Source: Nocardiopsis sp. MG754419 (GTDB taxonomy: Bacteria > Actinomycetota > Actinomycetes > Streptosporangiales > Streptosporangiaceae). From it: a stretch of DNA of 64,000 nt. This document shows positions 17,893 through 26,715 of this stretch, one piece after another. How positions within the stretch are numbered: the stretch's first letter is position 1; each line of letters begins with the position of its first letter. The stretch spans positions 1 to 64,000 of the forward strand of contig NZ_QOCZ01000008.1 in assembly GCF_018207095.1 (NCBI RefSeq), given 5' to 3'. Below the pieces are notes generated by a model, which worked only from the letters and a program-made list of their open reading frames with translations, was not told where the DNA came from and did no database searches. The position numbers were made by a program, and so were the translations under genes.

Positions 17893-19188
17893 TCACACGG
17901 CCCCTCCCGGCCCGTTCTGGGCGGCCCCCTGGCGTTCGGTGGTGCGGGTGGCGATGGCCCAGGACAGGAGCGCCGCCACGGCGCACAGCCCGGCGGCGCC
18001 GAACCAGGCCAGGGTGTACTCGCCGGTGGTGTCGCGGATGAGCCCGGCGACGGAGGCGGCGACGGCGGCGCCGATCTGGTGGGCGGCGAACACCCACCCG
18101 AACACGATTGGACCGTCGGGGCCGAAGACCTCGCGGCACAGCGCCACCGTGGGCGGCACGGTCGCCACCCAGTCCAGTCCGTAGAGCACGATGAACACCA
18201 CCATGGAGATGTGGACGGTGTCCGACAACAGGAACGGCAGCGCGGCCAGCCCCACCCCGCGACCGGCGTAGTAGACGGCCAGGAGGATCCGCGGGTCGAC
18301 CCGGTCGGTGAGCCAGCCGGAGGCGACGGTGCCGACGATGTCGAAGATGCCCACCAGGGCGAGCAGCCCGGCGGCGGTGGTCTGGGCCATGCCGTGGTCG
18401 TGGGCTCCGGGGATGAAGTGGACACCGACCAGACCGTTGGTGGTGGCCCCGCAGATGGCGAACCCGAGGGCCAGCGCCCAGAAGGTGCGGCTGCGGGACA
18501 CCCGGCCGAGTGTGGCCAGGGCTGCGCGGGCGGGGTTGCCGACGGCGACCGGCGGCGGGGTCCAGCCCGCCGGAGCTCCGTAGGGGGTGGTGCCCTGGTC
18601 CTCGGGGCGGTCGCGCAGGAACAGCAACACCAGGGGCACCACGAGCAGCGCGGCACCGGCCACGAGCAGGGTGGCGGTGCGCCACCCGTACGCACCGGCG
18701 AACCAGGCCACCGGCGGGAGGAAGACGAGCTGCCCGGCGGCCCCGCCCGCGGTGAGCACGCCGACGACGAGCCCCCGGGAGCGCACGAACCAGCGATCGA
18801 CGACGGTGGCGGCGAAGACCAGGGCCATGGACCCGGTGCCGAGGCCGATGAGCAGTCCCCACGTGGCGACGAGAAGCCACGGGGCCGTGGCGAGGATGCT
18901 CAGCCCGGCTCCGGCGGCGACCAACAGCAGCCCGCCGGCGGCGACGATCCGCATGCCGAACCGGGACATGAGCGCGGCGGCGAAGGGCGCGGTCAGTCCG
19001 TACAGCAGCAGGTTGACGGTGATGGCGGCGGAGACGTCGCCGCGTGACCAGCCGAACTCCTCCTCCAGGGGCAGCATGAGCGCCCCGGGTGCGGCCCGGA
19101 AACCCGCGGCGGCGACGAGGGCCAGGAAGGCGATGGCGGCGATGATCCACGCGGGGTGGAGCACGCGGGAACCGGGGGTCGATCGCAC
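17893..19188 (-). CDS. MFS transporter, monocarboxylate/oxalate-like
   Basis: This is a 12-helix major facilitator protein of 431 aa. The N-terminal half has RAAPGALMLPLEEEFGWSRGD after helix 1, a pattern common in the OxlT/MCT-like group (TIGR00890-type), and the loop RFGMRI between helices 2 and 3. The cytoplasmic centre near residue 200 is charged and proline-rich (FLRDRPEDQG). The GTG start at 19188 has AGGGAG 6 nt upstream. It is divergent from the HxlR regulator and shares its 97-bp promoter region, so it is the likely target. The substrate is unknown. Confidence 0.85.
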   Translation of the reverse strand: MRSTPGSRVLHPAWIIAAIAFLALVAAAGFRAAPGALMLPLEEEFGWSRGDVSAAITVNLLLYGLTAPFAAALMSRFGMRIVAAGGLLLVAAGAGLSILATAPWLLVATWGLLIGLGTGSMALVFAATVVDRWFVRSRGLVVGVLTAGGAAGQLVFLPPVAWFAGAYGWRTATLLVAGAALLVVPLVLLFLRDRPEDQGTTPYGAPAGWTPPPVAVGNPARAALATLGRVSRSRTFWALALGFAICGATTNGLVGVHFIPGAHDHGMAQTTAAGLLALVGIFDIVGTVASGWLTDRVDPRILLAVYYAGRGVGLAALPFLLSDTVHISMVVFIVLYGLDWVATVPPTVALCREVFGPDGPIVFGWVFAAHQIGAAVAASVAGLIRDTTGEYTLAWFGAAGLCAVAALLSWAIATRTTERQGAAQNGPGGAV

Positions 19189-19205
19189 GGGGGCTCCCTG
19201 CTGGC

Positions 19206-19217
19206 TATCTTAAGAGA
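19206..19217. promoter_or_regulatory. Palindrome in the MFS/hxlR divergent promoter
   Basis: TCTTAAGA (19208-19215) is a perfect palindrome in an otherwise GC-rich gap. On the minus strand it contains TAAGAT (19212-19207), a good -10 box 19 bp before the MFS start. It is a plausible operator for the adjacent HxlR regulator. Confidence 0.4.
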
Positions 19218-19285
19218 AGTTGGACGGCCGAGGCTAGCATGGGGACCGCACACCCCTCACGCCGCCCTTCCGGGAGAGATGCCAC

Positions 19286-19813
19286 GTGCCACTGCGCTCC
19301 GACTGGTCGGACAAGCCGTGCCCCATCGCGCGCGGCCTGGACGTCCTGGGCGACCCGTGGGTCCTGGTGATCCTGCGCGAGGTGTTCACGGGCAACGGCC
19401 GTTTCGACGGTCTCCGCGACACCCTGGGGATCGCCGACACCGTGCTCAGCCGCCGGCTGGCCCGCATGGTGGAACACGGCCTGCTCGAACGGCGCCCTTA
19501 TCGGGACCAGGGGCGCACCCGACGGGAGTACGTCCTCACCGCGAGCGGCGAGGACACCCTTCCGGTGCTGCACGCCCTGGCCCGTTGGGGGGACGCGCAC
19601 GCCGAGACGTCCGGCCCGGCACTGCGCGTCCACTGCACCGGCTGTGGCGGGGAACCGACCTCCGCCGACTGGTGCGTGTCCTGCGCACAGCCTCTGAACA
19701 GGCACAACACCGCCTGGCGCAGACCACGCTCCCCCGACGTCCTGCTTCCTCTGGCGCCCGGCACGGCACCGACCACGGCCTCCCCCGCCCCCGGCCCCGC
19801 CCAGGGACGGTGA
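19286..19813 (+). CDS. HxlR-family transcriptional regulator with C-terminal Cys4 motif
   Basis: This winged-helix regulator has 175 aa. The N-terminal KPCPIARGLDVLGDPWVLVILRE is the HxlR signature, with the conserved Cys12 near the start. RRLARMVEHGLLERRPY is the recognition region. Unusually long for the family (typical 110-150 aa), it carries a C-terminal zinc-ribbon-like motif C-X2-C-X9-C-X2-C (HCTGCGG to CVSCAQ), then a proline-rich tail. The start is GTG at 19286. It is divergent from the MFS gene. The effector is unknown; the cysteines may sense thiol state or metal. Confidence 0.85.
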   Translation: MPLRSDWSDKPCPIARGLDVLGDPWVLVILREVFTGNGRFDGLRDTLGIADTVLSRRLARMVEHGLLERRPYRDQGRTRREYVLTASGEDTLPVLHALARWGDAHAETSGPALRVHCTGCGGEPTSADWCVSCAQPLNRHNTAWRRPRSPDVLLPLAPGTAPTTASPAPGPAQGR

Positions 19814-19863
19814 CGGTCCCGCAAGAGCACCCCGGCGAGGGAGCACCGCGCGACGGTGGGACA

Positions 19864-20292
19864 ATGACCAGCGTGAATTCGCTGGTCAACATCGCCGTGT
19901 TCGGAATCGGGGGCGCCATCCTGGTGGCGGCCCTGCTCGGTCTGCTACTCGTGCTGTCGGGGAGCTCCCGTGGGGCCTCGCCCCGGATGCTCACCGCCTT
20001 CGGGGTGGCCTCGATCGTGCTGTGGGTGGTGCTGCCGGCGTTGGCCGCCCTGAACGCGATGTCCGTCGGCGCCGGGTTCTGGGTGGCCTTCGCCGGTGCG
20101 AGCGCGGTGGCGATCGTGATGTACGCGGTGAACGCCGCGCTCCTGCCCCTGGTCGTCCGCCGCCAGGCCCTGGTGAGCGGCCGGTCCGGACTGTCCGGGA
20201 TCAGGCCCACCCCTGCGGTGCTGGCCGGTGGCCTGGTGATCTGTCTGGCCATGGCCCTGTTCGTGACCGGAGTGGCGGCCGTCCTCTCCTGA
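19864..20292 (+). CDS. Small four-helix membrane protein, function unknown
   Basis: This 142-aa protein has four clear hydrophobic helices at about residues 9-30, 44-62, 70-95 and 116-138, with short charged loops (SGSSRGAS, RRQALVSGRSG). I do not recognise a family. The ATG at 19864 has a weak purine-rich upstream site. An alternative GTG lies 9 nt later. It follows the HxlR gene by 50 bp on the same strand and is closed by a strong hairpin at 20362-20394. Confidence 0.7.
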   Translation: MTSVNSLVNIAVFGIGGAILVAALLGLLLVLSGSSRGASPRMLTAFGVASIVLWVVLPALAALNAMSVGAGFWVAFAGASAVAIVMYAVNAALLPLVVRRQALVSGRSGLSGIRPTPAVLAGGLVICLAMALFVTGVAAVLS

Positions 20293-20361
20293 GCGGGGTG
20301 TCCCTCCCCGTGACCGTTTCCGGTCAGGACGGCACCCAGGGCGCCCGTCCTCTGTAGCTTC

Positions 20362-20394
20362 GTGCCGGGGTTCCCCATCGGGGAGCCCCGGCAC
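20362..20394 (+). terminator. 15-bp hairpin terminator
   Basis: Arms 20362-20376 and 20380-20394 pair over 15 bp (one G-U) around a 3-nt loop ATC. It lies 70 bp after the small membrane-protein gene and 30 bp before the lipoprotein start. No T-tract follows. Confidence 0.65.
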
Positions 20395-20423
20395 CTGTGT
20401 GGGCGGAGCGAACGGAGTCGGGC

Positions 20424-20951
20424 ATGCGCGCGTGGCGAGGGGTCGCTGTGGCGGTGACGGCCGTGTTGGTCGGGGGTTGTGGCGGCGAGATCGAGCCGGC
20501 CGACCGTGACTCCATCGACCAGTTCGACGTGCCCGCGTTGGACCCCACCGCGCAGCACCCCTGTGACCTGCTGCCCGACGCGACCGCGGTCGACCTCGGC
20601 CTGCTGGAGGAGGGCGGCTCCGGCAGCCGGCAGTCGGACGCCAACTGCTTCTTCACCAACGCGGTCGACTCCAGTGTGGACGTGTGGGTGGAGACCTATG
20701 ACCCCGACACCGAGGAGGACGGGGCGCCGGTCGTACGGACGCTCGCGGCGGCCTTCGAGGGCGGCGCCGGCCATGAGTACGTGACGGTGGAGGGCTACCC
20801 CGGCCACACCGAGACCTTTCCCGACTCCTGCAACCTGGACGTGGCGCTCTCCGACGAGCACAGCCTGTTCGTCCAGGTCAGTGCGGACGACGCCTGCCAG
20901 ACGGCGGTCCTGACGGCACGGGCCCTCATCACCGCCTCACCGGAACGGTGA
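20424..20951 (+). CDS. DUF3558-type lipoprotein
   Basis: This is a predicted lipoprotein of 175 aa. The signal peptide MRAWRGVAVAVTAVLVGGC ends in the lipobox LVGG-C (Cys19). The mature part resembles the DUF3558 family: HPCDLLPDATAVDLGL early, a second cysteine in NCFFTN, and the C-terminal DACQTAVLTARAL. DUF3558 proteins are common surface lipoproteins of actinobacteria without a settled function. The start ATG 20424 has GGAG 6 nt upstream. Its 3' end overlaps, tail to tail, the remnant on the other strand. Confidence 0.8.
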   Translation: MRAWRGVAVAVTAVLVGGCGGEIEPADRDSIDQFDVPALDPTAQHPCDLLPDATAVDLGLLEEGGSGSRQSDANCFFTNAVDSSVDVWVETYDPDTEEDGAPVVRTLAAAFEGGAGHEYVTVEGYPGHTETFPDSCNLDVALSDEHSLFVQVSADDACQTAVLTARALITASPER

Positions 20952-21447
20952 TCGGTCGCCCGCTCCTCGGCGGCGCGCACCAGGAGATGACCCGTGCCCG
21001 GGCCTCCGTACAGGGCCCAGGGGTGAGGACGTCACCGAACCCGTACGGCTCGGGCCGCGCCATCAGTGTGTCGGCCGTCGGCTCCGATGTCGCGACGAGC
21101 GCGGAGGGACACTCCGCCCGGGAATCGTCCCGCGGAAGACGTTCCGCGCCCATCCGCCCGGCGAAGTCCGCGGAGACCCACGCCGGGTTCTCGAACTCGT
21201 CGTGGAGGGTGGAGGCGCCCAGGCGCAGGCGTGTGGTGACGGCGACGGCCACCGTGATCAGGGAGAACGGTGCGGCCGCACCCGTGTGGTCGGGGGCCGT
21301 GAGGAGGCCGTACCCCTGGGCCTCGGCGGCCGAGGCCCAGGGGTCGACGCCGGTCTGGGGAGGGTGGACGCCGAACCGGAGGGGTCGCTTGCCCCGACCC
21401 CCGACACCGGAGGCCTCCCGATGTCCGGCATCAGTGGACCCCGCCAC
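20929..21447 (-). pseudogene. Remnant of a luciferase-like (F420-type) monooxygenase
   Basis: The 172-codon frame begins with a recognisable N-terminus of a luciferase-like monooxygenase: LRFGVHPPQTG, WASAAEAQGYGLLTAPDH, then a strand with TRLRLGASTLHDEFENPAWVS, the usual first three blocks. After about residue 95 the TIM barrel core (roughly 150 residues in intact members) is missing. What follows looks like a family C-terminus: CPSALVATSEPTADTLMARPEPYGF. The simplest reading is an in-frame internal deletion that left a non-functional fragment. A family of short stand-alone proteins is less likely. Confidence 0.65.
21313..21343. repeat. 14-bp perfect inverted repeat inside the monooxygenase remnant
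   Basis: CCCCTGGGCCTCGG (21313-21326) and its exact complement (21330-21343) flank a 3-nt loop. It lies in the N-terminal part of the remnant. It could be chance in GC-rich coding sequence, or a structure linked to the deletion. Confidence 0.5.
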
Positions 21448-21469
21448 CCCGTGGGGAGGCGGGGTCCAC
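21434..21469 (-). terminator. Hairpin terminator of the CopD-CtaG gene
   Basis: GTGGACCCCGCC (21434-21445) pairs with 21458-21469 over 12 bp. The loop can form a further CCC/GGG pairing. It sits 11 bp beyond the stop codon at 21481 and overlaps the start of the monooxygenase remnant. Confidence 0.65.
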
Positions 21470-21480
21470 CGTGGTCGGCC

Positions 21481-23559
21481 CTACTGCCCGCGCGAGCGGC
21501 GGTCGAGCTCGGCGAGGTAGGCGTTGTAGTCGTCCATGTCCGCGTCGTCGGAGCCGCCGCGGCGGCTGTGACGCTCCCGGCGACGCTCCTGACGCTCGTC
21601 GTCGCGCGACCACTGCACGACCAGCGCCAGCATCACCATCACCGTGGGGATCTCGCCCAGCGCCCAGGCGATACCGCCCCCCGCGTACTGGTCGTCGATC
21701 GGGTCGTCCATCCACGGGATCGTGAACTGGCCGTAGTACTCCATGGCCATCGGGGCGGACTGCTCCATGATGGCGATCCCGAAGAACGCGTGGAACCCCA
21801 TCGCCACCAGCAGCAACAGAATGCGCAGCAGGAACGGGACCTTCCGTGGGGCGGGGTCCACGCCCACGATCACCCAGTAGAAGAGGAACCCCGTGAGCAG
21901 GAAGTGCACACCCATGAACAGGTGACCGAGGTGGTCGTTCATGAGCGTGGGGAACAGCGGCGTGAAGTACAGCGCGTAGGGGCTGAACACGAACAGCGGC
22001 GCCGCCACCGCCGGGTGGGTGACGAGCTGCGAGAACCGGCTGTTGAGGAACGCGTTGAGCCACTCGCGCGGCCCCCGGTCGCCCCGCTGCTCCGCGGGAC
22101 GCAGCGCCCGCAGGGCCAGCGTGATCGGGGCGCCCAGGACCAGCAGGATCGGGGTGACCATGGCCAGCACCATGTGCTGGATCATGTGCGTGGAGAACAT
22201 GATCATGGCGTAGGTCGCGAAACCGCTGAGCTGGACGGCGACGATGGTCAGCAGACCGGCGACGAAGGCGACCGTCCGGCCGACCGGCCAGTGGTCGCCG
22301 CGACGGACCAACCGTTGGACACCGCCCAGGTAGAGCCCACCGGCGATCACCACGAGCATGATGAAGAACAGGTCCGGGCGCCACAGGGTGAGCAGGTTCT
22401 CGAGGCTCATCTCCGGCGGGACGGGAAAGCCCAGGATCGCGGCGGCCGGGTCCACCGTGCTCTCCAGGGGCGGGGGCGGGGCGGTGCGCCCCAGGGCCAC
22501 GGAGATCCCGATGACCGCGGCCATGATGAGGATCTCGACCCCGGCCAGGCGCAGGAAGGCACCGCGGCGGAAGGCGCGGCCGTCCGCGCCCGCGGGCGCG
22601 TCGGAGATCCGTGCCACGGCCCACCGGCGATGGGCGTAGCCGAAGACGCCGAGGACGGCGAACAGCACGATCTTGGCGATCATGAGTCGCCCGTAGTCGG
22701 TGCCGAACAGGTCCTCCAGCGAGTAGAGGCGGGCCAGTCCGCTGGCGGCGCCGCTGATGGCGACACCGATGTAGGCCCACAGGGCCATGCGGCTGAACCG
22801 GTGCGCGGCGGTGGCCGGGGCCTCGCCGTCGGTGCGCACGGCGTGGAAGGCGACCGCGGCCAGGCCGCCCACCCACACACAGATGGAGATGAGGTGCAGG
22901 GCCAAACCGGTGACGGCGAGTTCGTGGGCGCCCGAGGAGGCGGAGTGCCCGGTCAGGGCCGGCGGGGTGACCGCCACCAGGGCGGCGATGAGCAACCACA
23001 GGCCGGACGTGGCCCCGGTGGCCGTGCGCCCGAACAGCGCGATGCCCGTCGTGATGAGGATGACGAACATCAGGGCGATACCGCCGGAGACCGATCCGGC
23101 GTAGGCGGTGACCTCGTCGACGCTCACCTGACCCATGGGCTTGGCGAGGAACTCCGAGGCCTGGAAGTACAGGGTGGCCACGGCGGCCAGGGTCCAGGCC
23201 AGCGACGCCCAGGTGGCGGCGCGCACGTAGCCGACGGCCTGGTCGGACAGGTGGCCCTTGTAGGAGGGCAGCAGCAGGACCGCCATGAGGAGCAGTCCGA
23301 TGGTGAGGACGGCGCCGGTGTCCATGACGGTCTTGGCGATGGGCATGCCCCAGCGCACGGCCTCACCGGCGTCGGGCAGCCCGGGGATGACCTGGGCGAA
23401 GACCGAGCCGCCCAGCACGAGGGCGGCGCCCAGGGCCAGGGCGCACACCAGGGCGGCGATGAGGGCGAAGAGCGGGACGACACCCGTGCCGGGGGCCCGG
23501 TCGGTGTCGGTCGGGTGTTCCTTGAGTGGGGAATTGTCGTTCTGTGCGGGAGGAGGCAC
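21481..23559 (-). CDS. CopD-CtaG fusion: copper transport and cytochrome oxidase assembly
   Basis: This is a polytopic membrane protein of 692 aa made of two parts. The N-terminal part (residues about 25-350) is CopD-like, with GHSASSGAHELAVTGLALHLISICVWVGG near residue 205, the His-rich helix typical of copper-resistance D. The C-terminal part (about 400-640) is a caa3-type CtaG domain with FSTHMIQHMVLAM, HPAVAAPLF, LGHLFMGVHFLLTG and MGFHAFFGIAIM, whose histidines are likely copper ligands. The cytoplasmic tail is highly charged. The fusion is a known actinobacterial arrangement, thought to deliver copper to cytochrome c oxidase. The start is GTG at 23559. Confidence 0.9.
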   Translation of the reverse strand: MPPPAQNDNSPLKEHPTDTDRAPGTGVVPLFALIAALVCALALGAALVLGGSVFAQVIPGLPDAGEAVRWGMPIAKTVMDTGAVLTIGLLLMAVLLLPSYKGHLSDQAVGYVRAATWASLAWTLAAVATLYFQASEFLAKPMGQVSVDEVTAYAGSVSGGIALMFVILITTGIALFGRTATGATSGLWLLIAALVAVTPPALTGHSASSGAHELAVTGLALHLISICVWVGGLAAVAFHAVRTDGEAPATAAHRFSRMALWAYIGVAISGAASGLARLYSLEDLFGTDYGRLMIAKIVLFAVLGVFGYAHRRWAVARISDAPAGADGRAFRRGAFLRLAGVEILIMAAVIGISVALGRTAPPPPLESTVDPAAAILGFPVPPEMSLENLLTLWRPDLFFIMLVVIAGGLYLGGVQRLVRRGDHWPVGRTVAFVAGLLTIVAVQLSGFATYAMIMFSTHMIQHMVLAMVTPILLVLGAPITLALRALRPAEQRGDRGPREWLNAFLNSRFSQLVTHPAVAAPLFVFSPYALYFTPLFPTLMNDHLGHLFMGVHFLLTGFLFYWVIVGVDPAPRKVPFLLRILLLLVAMGFHAFFGIAIMEQSAPMAMEYYGQFTIPWMDDPIDDQYAGGGIAWALGEIPTVMVMLALVVQWSRDDERQERRRERHSRRGGSDDADMDDYNAYLAELDRRSRGQ

Positions 23560-23868
23560 GCGCCACTCCGTCGTCGAGTTCGGTCAACAGCAGGTCAGCG
23601 CCCTCGGCCGTGATGGCCACCGCGCTGCTGTGACGATCGGGTCCGGCAGGGGCCGTGCACGGAGGAACACCTCGACCAAGGTTAGACCGTTTACTACACA
23701 GTGTCGGACTCGGTCCCGGTCGACCACCCCCGTAAGGCGGGAAACCGCGCCCGTTGGTGACGTTTCCCCCATACGGAGGAGGCCCACGCGATACGCTCGA
23801 CCCTCCCGCGAGTTCCCCACCCCGCCCCCTCGCACGTTCACCTCAGCCCGGCGCATGAAGGGGAAGCG
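23560..23868. other. Divergent intergenic region, ctaG/amidohydrolase
   Basis: This 309-bp gap has no supported gene. A lower-GC stretch (23679-23705) with ACACAGTGT lies on the ctaG side. On the plus side TACGCT (23792-23797) could be a -10 box for the amidohydrolase-like gene. No clear copper-regulator site is visible. Confidence 0.4.
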
Positions 23869-25101
23869 ATGCCCGATTTCGACACCGCCATCCGTTCGAC
23901 ACGAGTGGTGACCCCTGACGGGATCGAGGCGGCGGACGTGGTGGTCCGCGAAGGGCGGATCGAGGCGGTGCTGCCGTACCGTTCCGTGTCCGACCCACCG
24001 GACGAGCGGACCGGCTCCGCCCCCGAGATCGTCGACCTGGGCGACCGGGCCCTGTTGCCCGGGGCGGTCGACCTCGGCACGGGGGTGCACGCTCCCGGAG
24101 AGGACCTGAGCGACTCCTACCGACGGGTCGGATCCGCGGCCCTGCGCGGTGGGGTCACGTGTCTGGTCGTCTCCCCCGCACCCGCCCGGCCCGCCGTCAC
24201 CTGCGCCGACTCCCTCCAGGTCCATCAACGCGCCGCCGCCGGCTGCCGGGTCTCCCTCGCCTTCCTGGGGGGTGTGCACCAGGGCACCGGCCCCCTGGAC
24301 CTGGCCGATCTCCAGGCCGGGGGCGTGGTGGCCTTCCAGGCGTCGCTGTCCGACGGAGGCGCCCCGGACATGGCGGCGCTGGGCGACTCCCGGCTGCGCA
24401 AGGCCATGGTGGAGATCGCCGCCCTGGACTCGCTTCTGCTGGTGCACGCCGAGGACGCCGCCGAACTCGGCACCCCGCCGGTGAGCGCCGAACAGCGTCC
24501 GCCCCGGGCCGAGCGCCGGGGTCTGGAACGGGTGATCTCCGCCGCCCGGGTCGTGGGGGCGCGCACCCACATCACCCCCTTCACCGCCGCCGAGTGCGCG
24601 GCGCTGCTCTCGGCCGCCGGCGCCGCCGGGGTGGAGATGGGGGCGCACACCTGTCCGCACTACCTCTGTCTGCCCGAGGAGTTGCCGAGCCCGGACTCCC
24701 CGGCGCGTTCCTGTCGGCCGCCGCTGCGCTCGGACGCCAACCGCAAGGCGCTGTGGAGCGCCCTCCTGGAACCCGGCTCGGCGCTCAACACCATCGGCTC
24801 CGGCCACCTGCCGGCACTCGGTCTGTACACCCTGCAGTGGAGCCTGTCGGCACTGTGGACCGCCGCGCGTCGGCGCAAACTCACGCTGAACCATCTCGCC
24901 CGATGGACAGCCCAGGCCCCGGCCGACCTTCTGGGATTGGCCCGCGGGCGGATCCGACCGGGGTTCGAGGCGGACCTGGTGGCCTTCGACGACGAGGCCA
25001 CCGGCCCGGTGCCCCTGAGTGACCCGGGACCGTACGCGGGGATGCGACTGACCGGCCGGGTCGAGCAGGTGTGGGTGGCGGGCCGAAAAGCACAGCCGTA
25101 G
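23869..25101 (+). CDS. Dihydroorotase/allantoinase-like protein, probably inactive
   Basis: The 410-aa protein has the cyclic amidohydrolase fold: N-terminal beta-sandwich strand with PGAVDLGTGVHAPGED near residue 65, GGVTCLVVSP near 95, HTCPHYLCLPEE near 260, and a C-terminal GRIRPGFEADLVAFD. By alignment with the dihydroorotase/allantoinase consensus, five of six metal ligands are absent. HxH is G70-T-G72, the carboxylated Lys is Gln157 (VAFQASLS), the second His of the HxxH motif is Pro237 (THITPFT), and the catalytic Asp is Gly312 (IGSGHLP). Only His193 (LLVHAED) remains. It is probably a structural or binding pseudoenzyme, as known for Pseudomonas PyrC'. Alanine dehydrogenase follows in the same direction. 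Confidence 0.8.
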   Translation: MPDFDTAIRSTRVVTPDGIEAADVVVREGRIEAVLPYRSVSDPPDERTGSAPEIVDLGDRALLPGAVDLGTGVHAPGEDLSDSYRRVGSAALRGGVTCLVVSPAPARPAVTCADSLQVHQRAAAGCRVSLAFLGGVHQGTGPLDLADLQAGGVVAFQASLSDGGAPDMAALGDSRLRKAMVEIAALDSLLLVHAEDAAELGTPPVSAEQRPPRAERRGLERVISAARVVGARTHITPFTAAECAALLSAAGAAGVEMGAHTCPHYLCLPEELPSPDSPARSCRPPLRSDANRKALWSALLEPGSALNTIGSGHLPALGLYTLQWSLSALWTAARRRKLTLNHLARWTAQAPADLLGLARGRIRPGFEADLVAFDDEATGPVPLSDPGPYAGMRLTGRVEQVWVAGRKAQP

Positions 25102-25135
25102 ACCCGTGTCACACACCACACGTGAGCCTTACACC

Positions 25136-25164
25136 CTGTCAACATGGCCGCACAGGGCTATGCA
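25136..25164 (+). promoter_or_regulatory. Probable ald promoter
   Basis: CTGTCA (25136-25141) and TATGCA (25159-25164) are 17 bp apart. This sits 50 bp before the ald start in a lower-GC stretch, so ald is likely transcribed separately from the upstream gene. Confidence 0.45.
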
Positions 25165-25214
25165 CATTGGCGATGGCGCTCAGGCGCCCTCGCAGTTCAC
25201 AGTGGGAGGTATCG

Positions 25215-26357
25215 ATGGCGATACCAGTGGGAGGAACCGTGCGCATCGGCGTGCCCCGTGAGATCAAGAACCACGAGTACCGAGTGGCGATCACCCCGGC
25301 CGGGGTCCACGAACTGACCCGTCGGGGTCACGAGGTCTTCGTCGAACACGACGCCGGCCTGGGTTCCTCCATCACCGACGAGGAATACCGGGTGGCCGGA
25401 GCCACCATCCTGGACACGGCCGACGAGGTGTGGGCCACCGGCGACCTCATCCTCAAGGTGAAGGAGCCGATCCCGTCCGAGTACCACCGGATGCGGGCGG
25501 GGCAGACCCTCTTCACCTACCTGCACCTGGCCGCGTCCCGGGAGTGCACGGACGCCCTGACCGAGCGCGGGGTGACCGGCATCGCCTACGAGACCGTGCA
25601 GCTGCCGGACGGTTCGCTGCCGTTGCTCGCCCCCATGTCGGAGGTGGCCGGTCGACTGGCGCCGCAGGTGGGCTCGGTGACCCTGCAGCGGCCCAACGGT
25701 GGTCGCGGGGTCCTCATGGGCGGGGTCCCGGGGGTGCGACCGGCCCGCGTCACCGTGGTCGGCGCGGGTGTGTCCGGGCTCAACGCCACCCAGATCGCCG
25801 TGGGCATGGGCGCCGACGTCACGGTGCTGGACCTGAACGTCAACAAGCTGCGGCACATCGACGCGGTGTACCGGGGCCAGGTCAAGACCGTGGTCTCCAA
25901 CGCCTTCGAGCTGGAGCTGTCGGTCCTGGAGTCGGACATGGTGATCGGCGCGGTGCTGGTCCCCGGCGCCAAGGCGCCCAAGCTCATCTCCAACGAACTG
26001 GTCTCCCGCATGCGCCCGGGCGCGGTCCTGGTGGACATCGCGATCGACCAGGGAGGCTGCTTCGAGGACTCCCGCCCCACCACCCACGACGATCCCACCT
26101 TCACCGTGCACGACACCGTGTTCTACTGCGTCGCGAACATGCCCGGCGCGGTCCCCAACACCTCCACGCACGCCCTCACCAAGGACACGCTGCGCTACGT
26201 GGTGGCGCTCGCCGACAAGGGGTGGAAGCAGGCCCTGCGCGACGACGCGTCCCTCGCGGGTGGTCTGAACACGTTCGACGGCGACGTGGTCTACTCGCCG
26301 GTGGCCGAGGCCCACGGCCTCAAGCACCGCGAACTCGTGGACGTCCTCGCGAGCTGA
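25215..26357 (+). CDS. ald: Alanine dehydrogenase
   Basis: This enzyme reversibly deaminates L-alanine to pyruvate and ammonia with NAD+. It has 380 aa, normal for the family. Substrate and catalytic residues are present: Arg in EYRVAIT, Lys in LKVKEP, His in YLHLAA and Asp in DIAIDQGG. The Rossmann loop is [11 protein letters not shown] near residue 180, and the C-terminal [14 protein letters not shown] is the family signature. The ATG at 25215 has GGGAGGT 4 nt upstream. A few extra N-terminal residues (MAIPVGGTV) precede the usual [10 protein letters not shown] perfect hairpin terminator follows. Confidence 0.97.
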   Translation: MAIPVGGTVRIGVPREIKNHEYRVAITPAGVHELTRRGHEVFVEHDAGLGSSITDEEYRVAGATILDTADEVWATGDLILKVKEPIPSEYHRMRAGQTLFTYLHLAASRECTDALTERGVTGIAYETVQLPDGSLPLLAPMSEVAGRLAPQVGSVTLQRPNGGRGVLMGGVPGVRPARVTVVGAGVSGLNATQIAVGMGADVTVLDLNVNKLRHIDAVYRGQVKTVVSNAFELELSVLESDMVIGAVLVPGAKAPKLISNELVSRMRPGAVLVDIAIDQGGCFEDSRPTTHDDPTFTVHDTVFYCVANMPGAVPNTSTHALTKDTLRYVVALADKGWKQALRDDASLAGGLNTFDGDVVYSPVAEAHGLKHRELVDVLAS

Positions 26358-26715
26358 CCCGGGGTGTTCCGGGGCCCGCGTCGGCGCCCGGACCAGAGCA
26401 CGCGTCCTCCGTTTCGACCCACGGGGTCGGACCGGGTTCCACGGGGGCCGTCCGTTTCGGACGGCCCCCTTCGGTGTGCGAGGGCGCGTTCGTACGGCCG
26501 TGTCATCGCCGCGCCGACGACGTGAGGGACGCGACCCTGGGCCCGTCCTCGCCGGACGAACCGGCTCCGACCCGCACAAAGCCCGTTCCACCAGGGACGG
26601 TGTCCCCCAGGCGGAGGACCGCACGGGGTGGTCGGGCGGGTCGGGCACGGGTACCGTCGAAAGTGGGTCCCGGCGACGGACCCGTTGCCCGTGGCCCGAA
26701 CAGAGGTGGACTGTA
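26358..26715. other. Intergenic region after ald
   Basis: This 358-bp gap holds the ald terminator (26443-26469). The remainder is GC-rich with no supported gene. The ribosome site of the next gene, AGGTGGA, is at 26704-26710. Confidence 0.5.
26443..26469 (+). terminator. Perfect 12-bp hairpin terminator of ald
   Basis: GGGGGCCGTCCG (26443-26454), loop TTT, and CGGACGGCCCCC (26458-26469) form a perfect stem, followed by TT. It is 86 bp past the ald stop. Confidence 0.8.

Noticed and set aside
21202-23613. 803-codon plus-strand open frame
   Set aside because: Antisense to the CopD-CtaG gene; His/Gln/Glu/Gly-rich translation typical of a shadow frame.
25071-25214. Longer N-terminus for alanine dehydrogenase
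   Set aside because: Would overlap the upstream stop and the promoter; ATG 25215 has GGGAGGT and gives family length.
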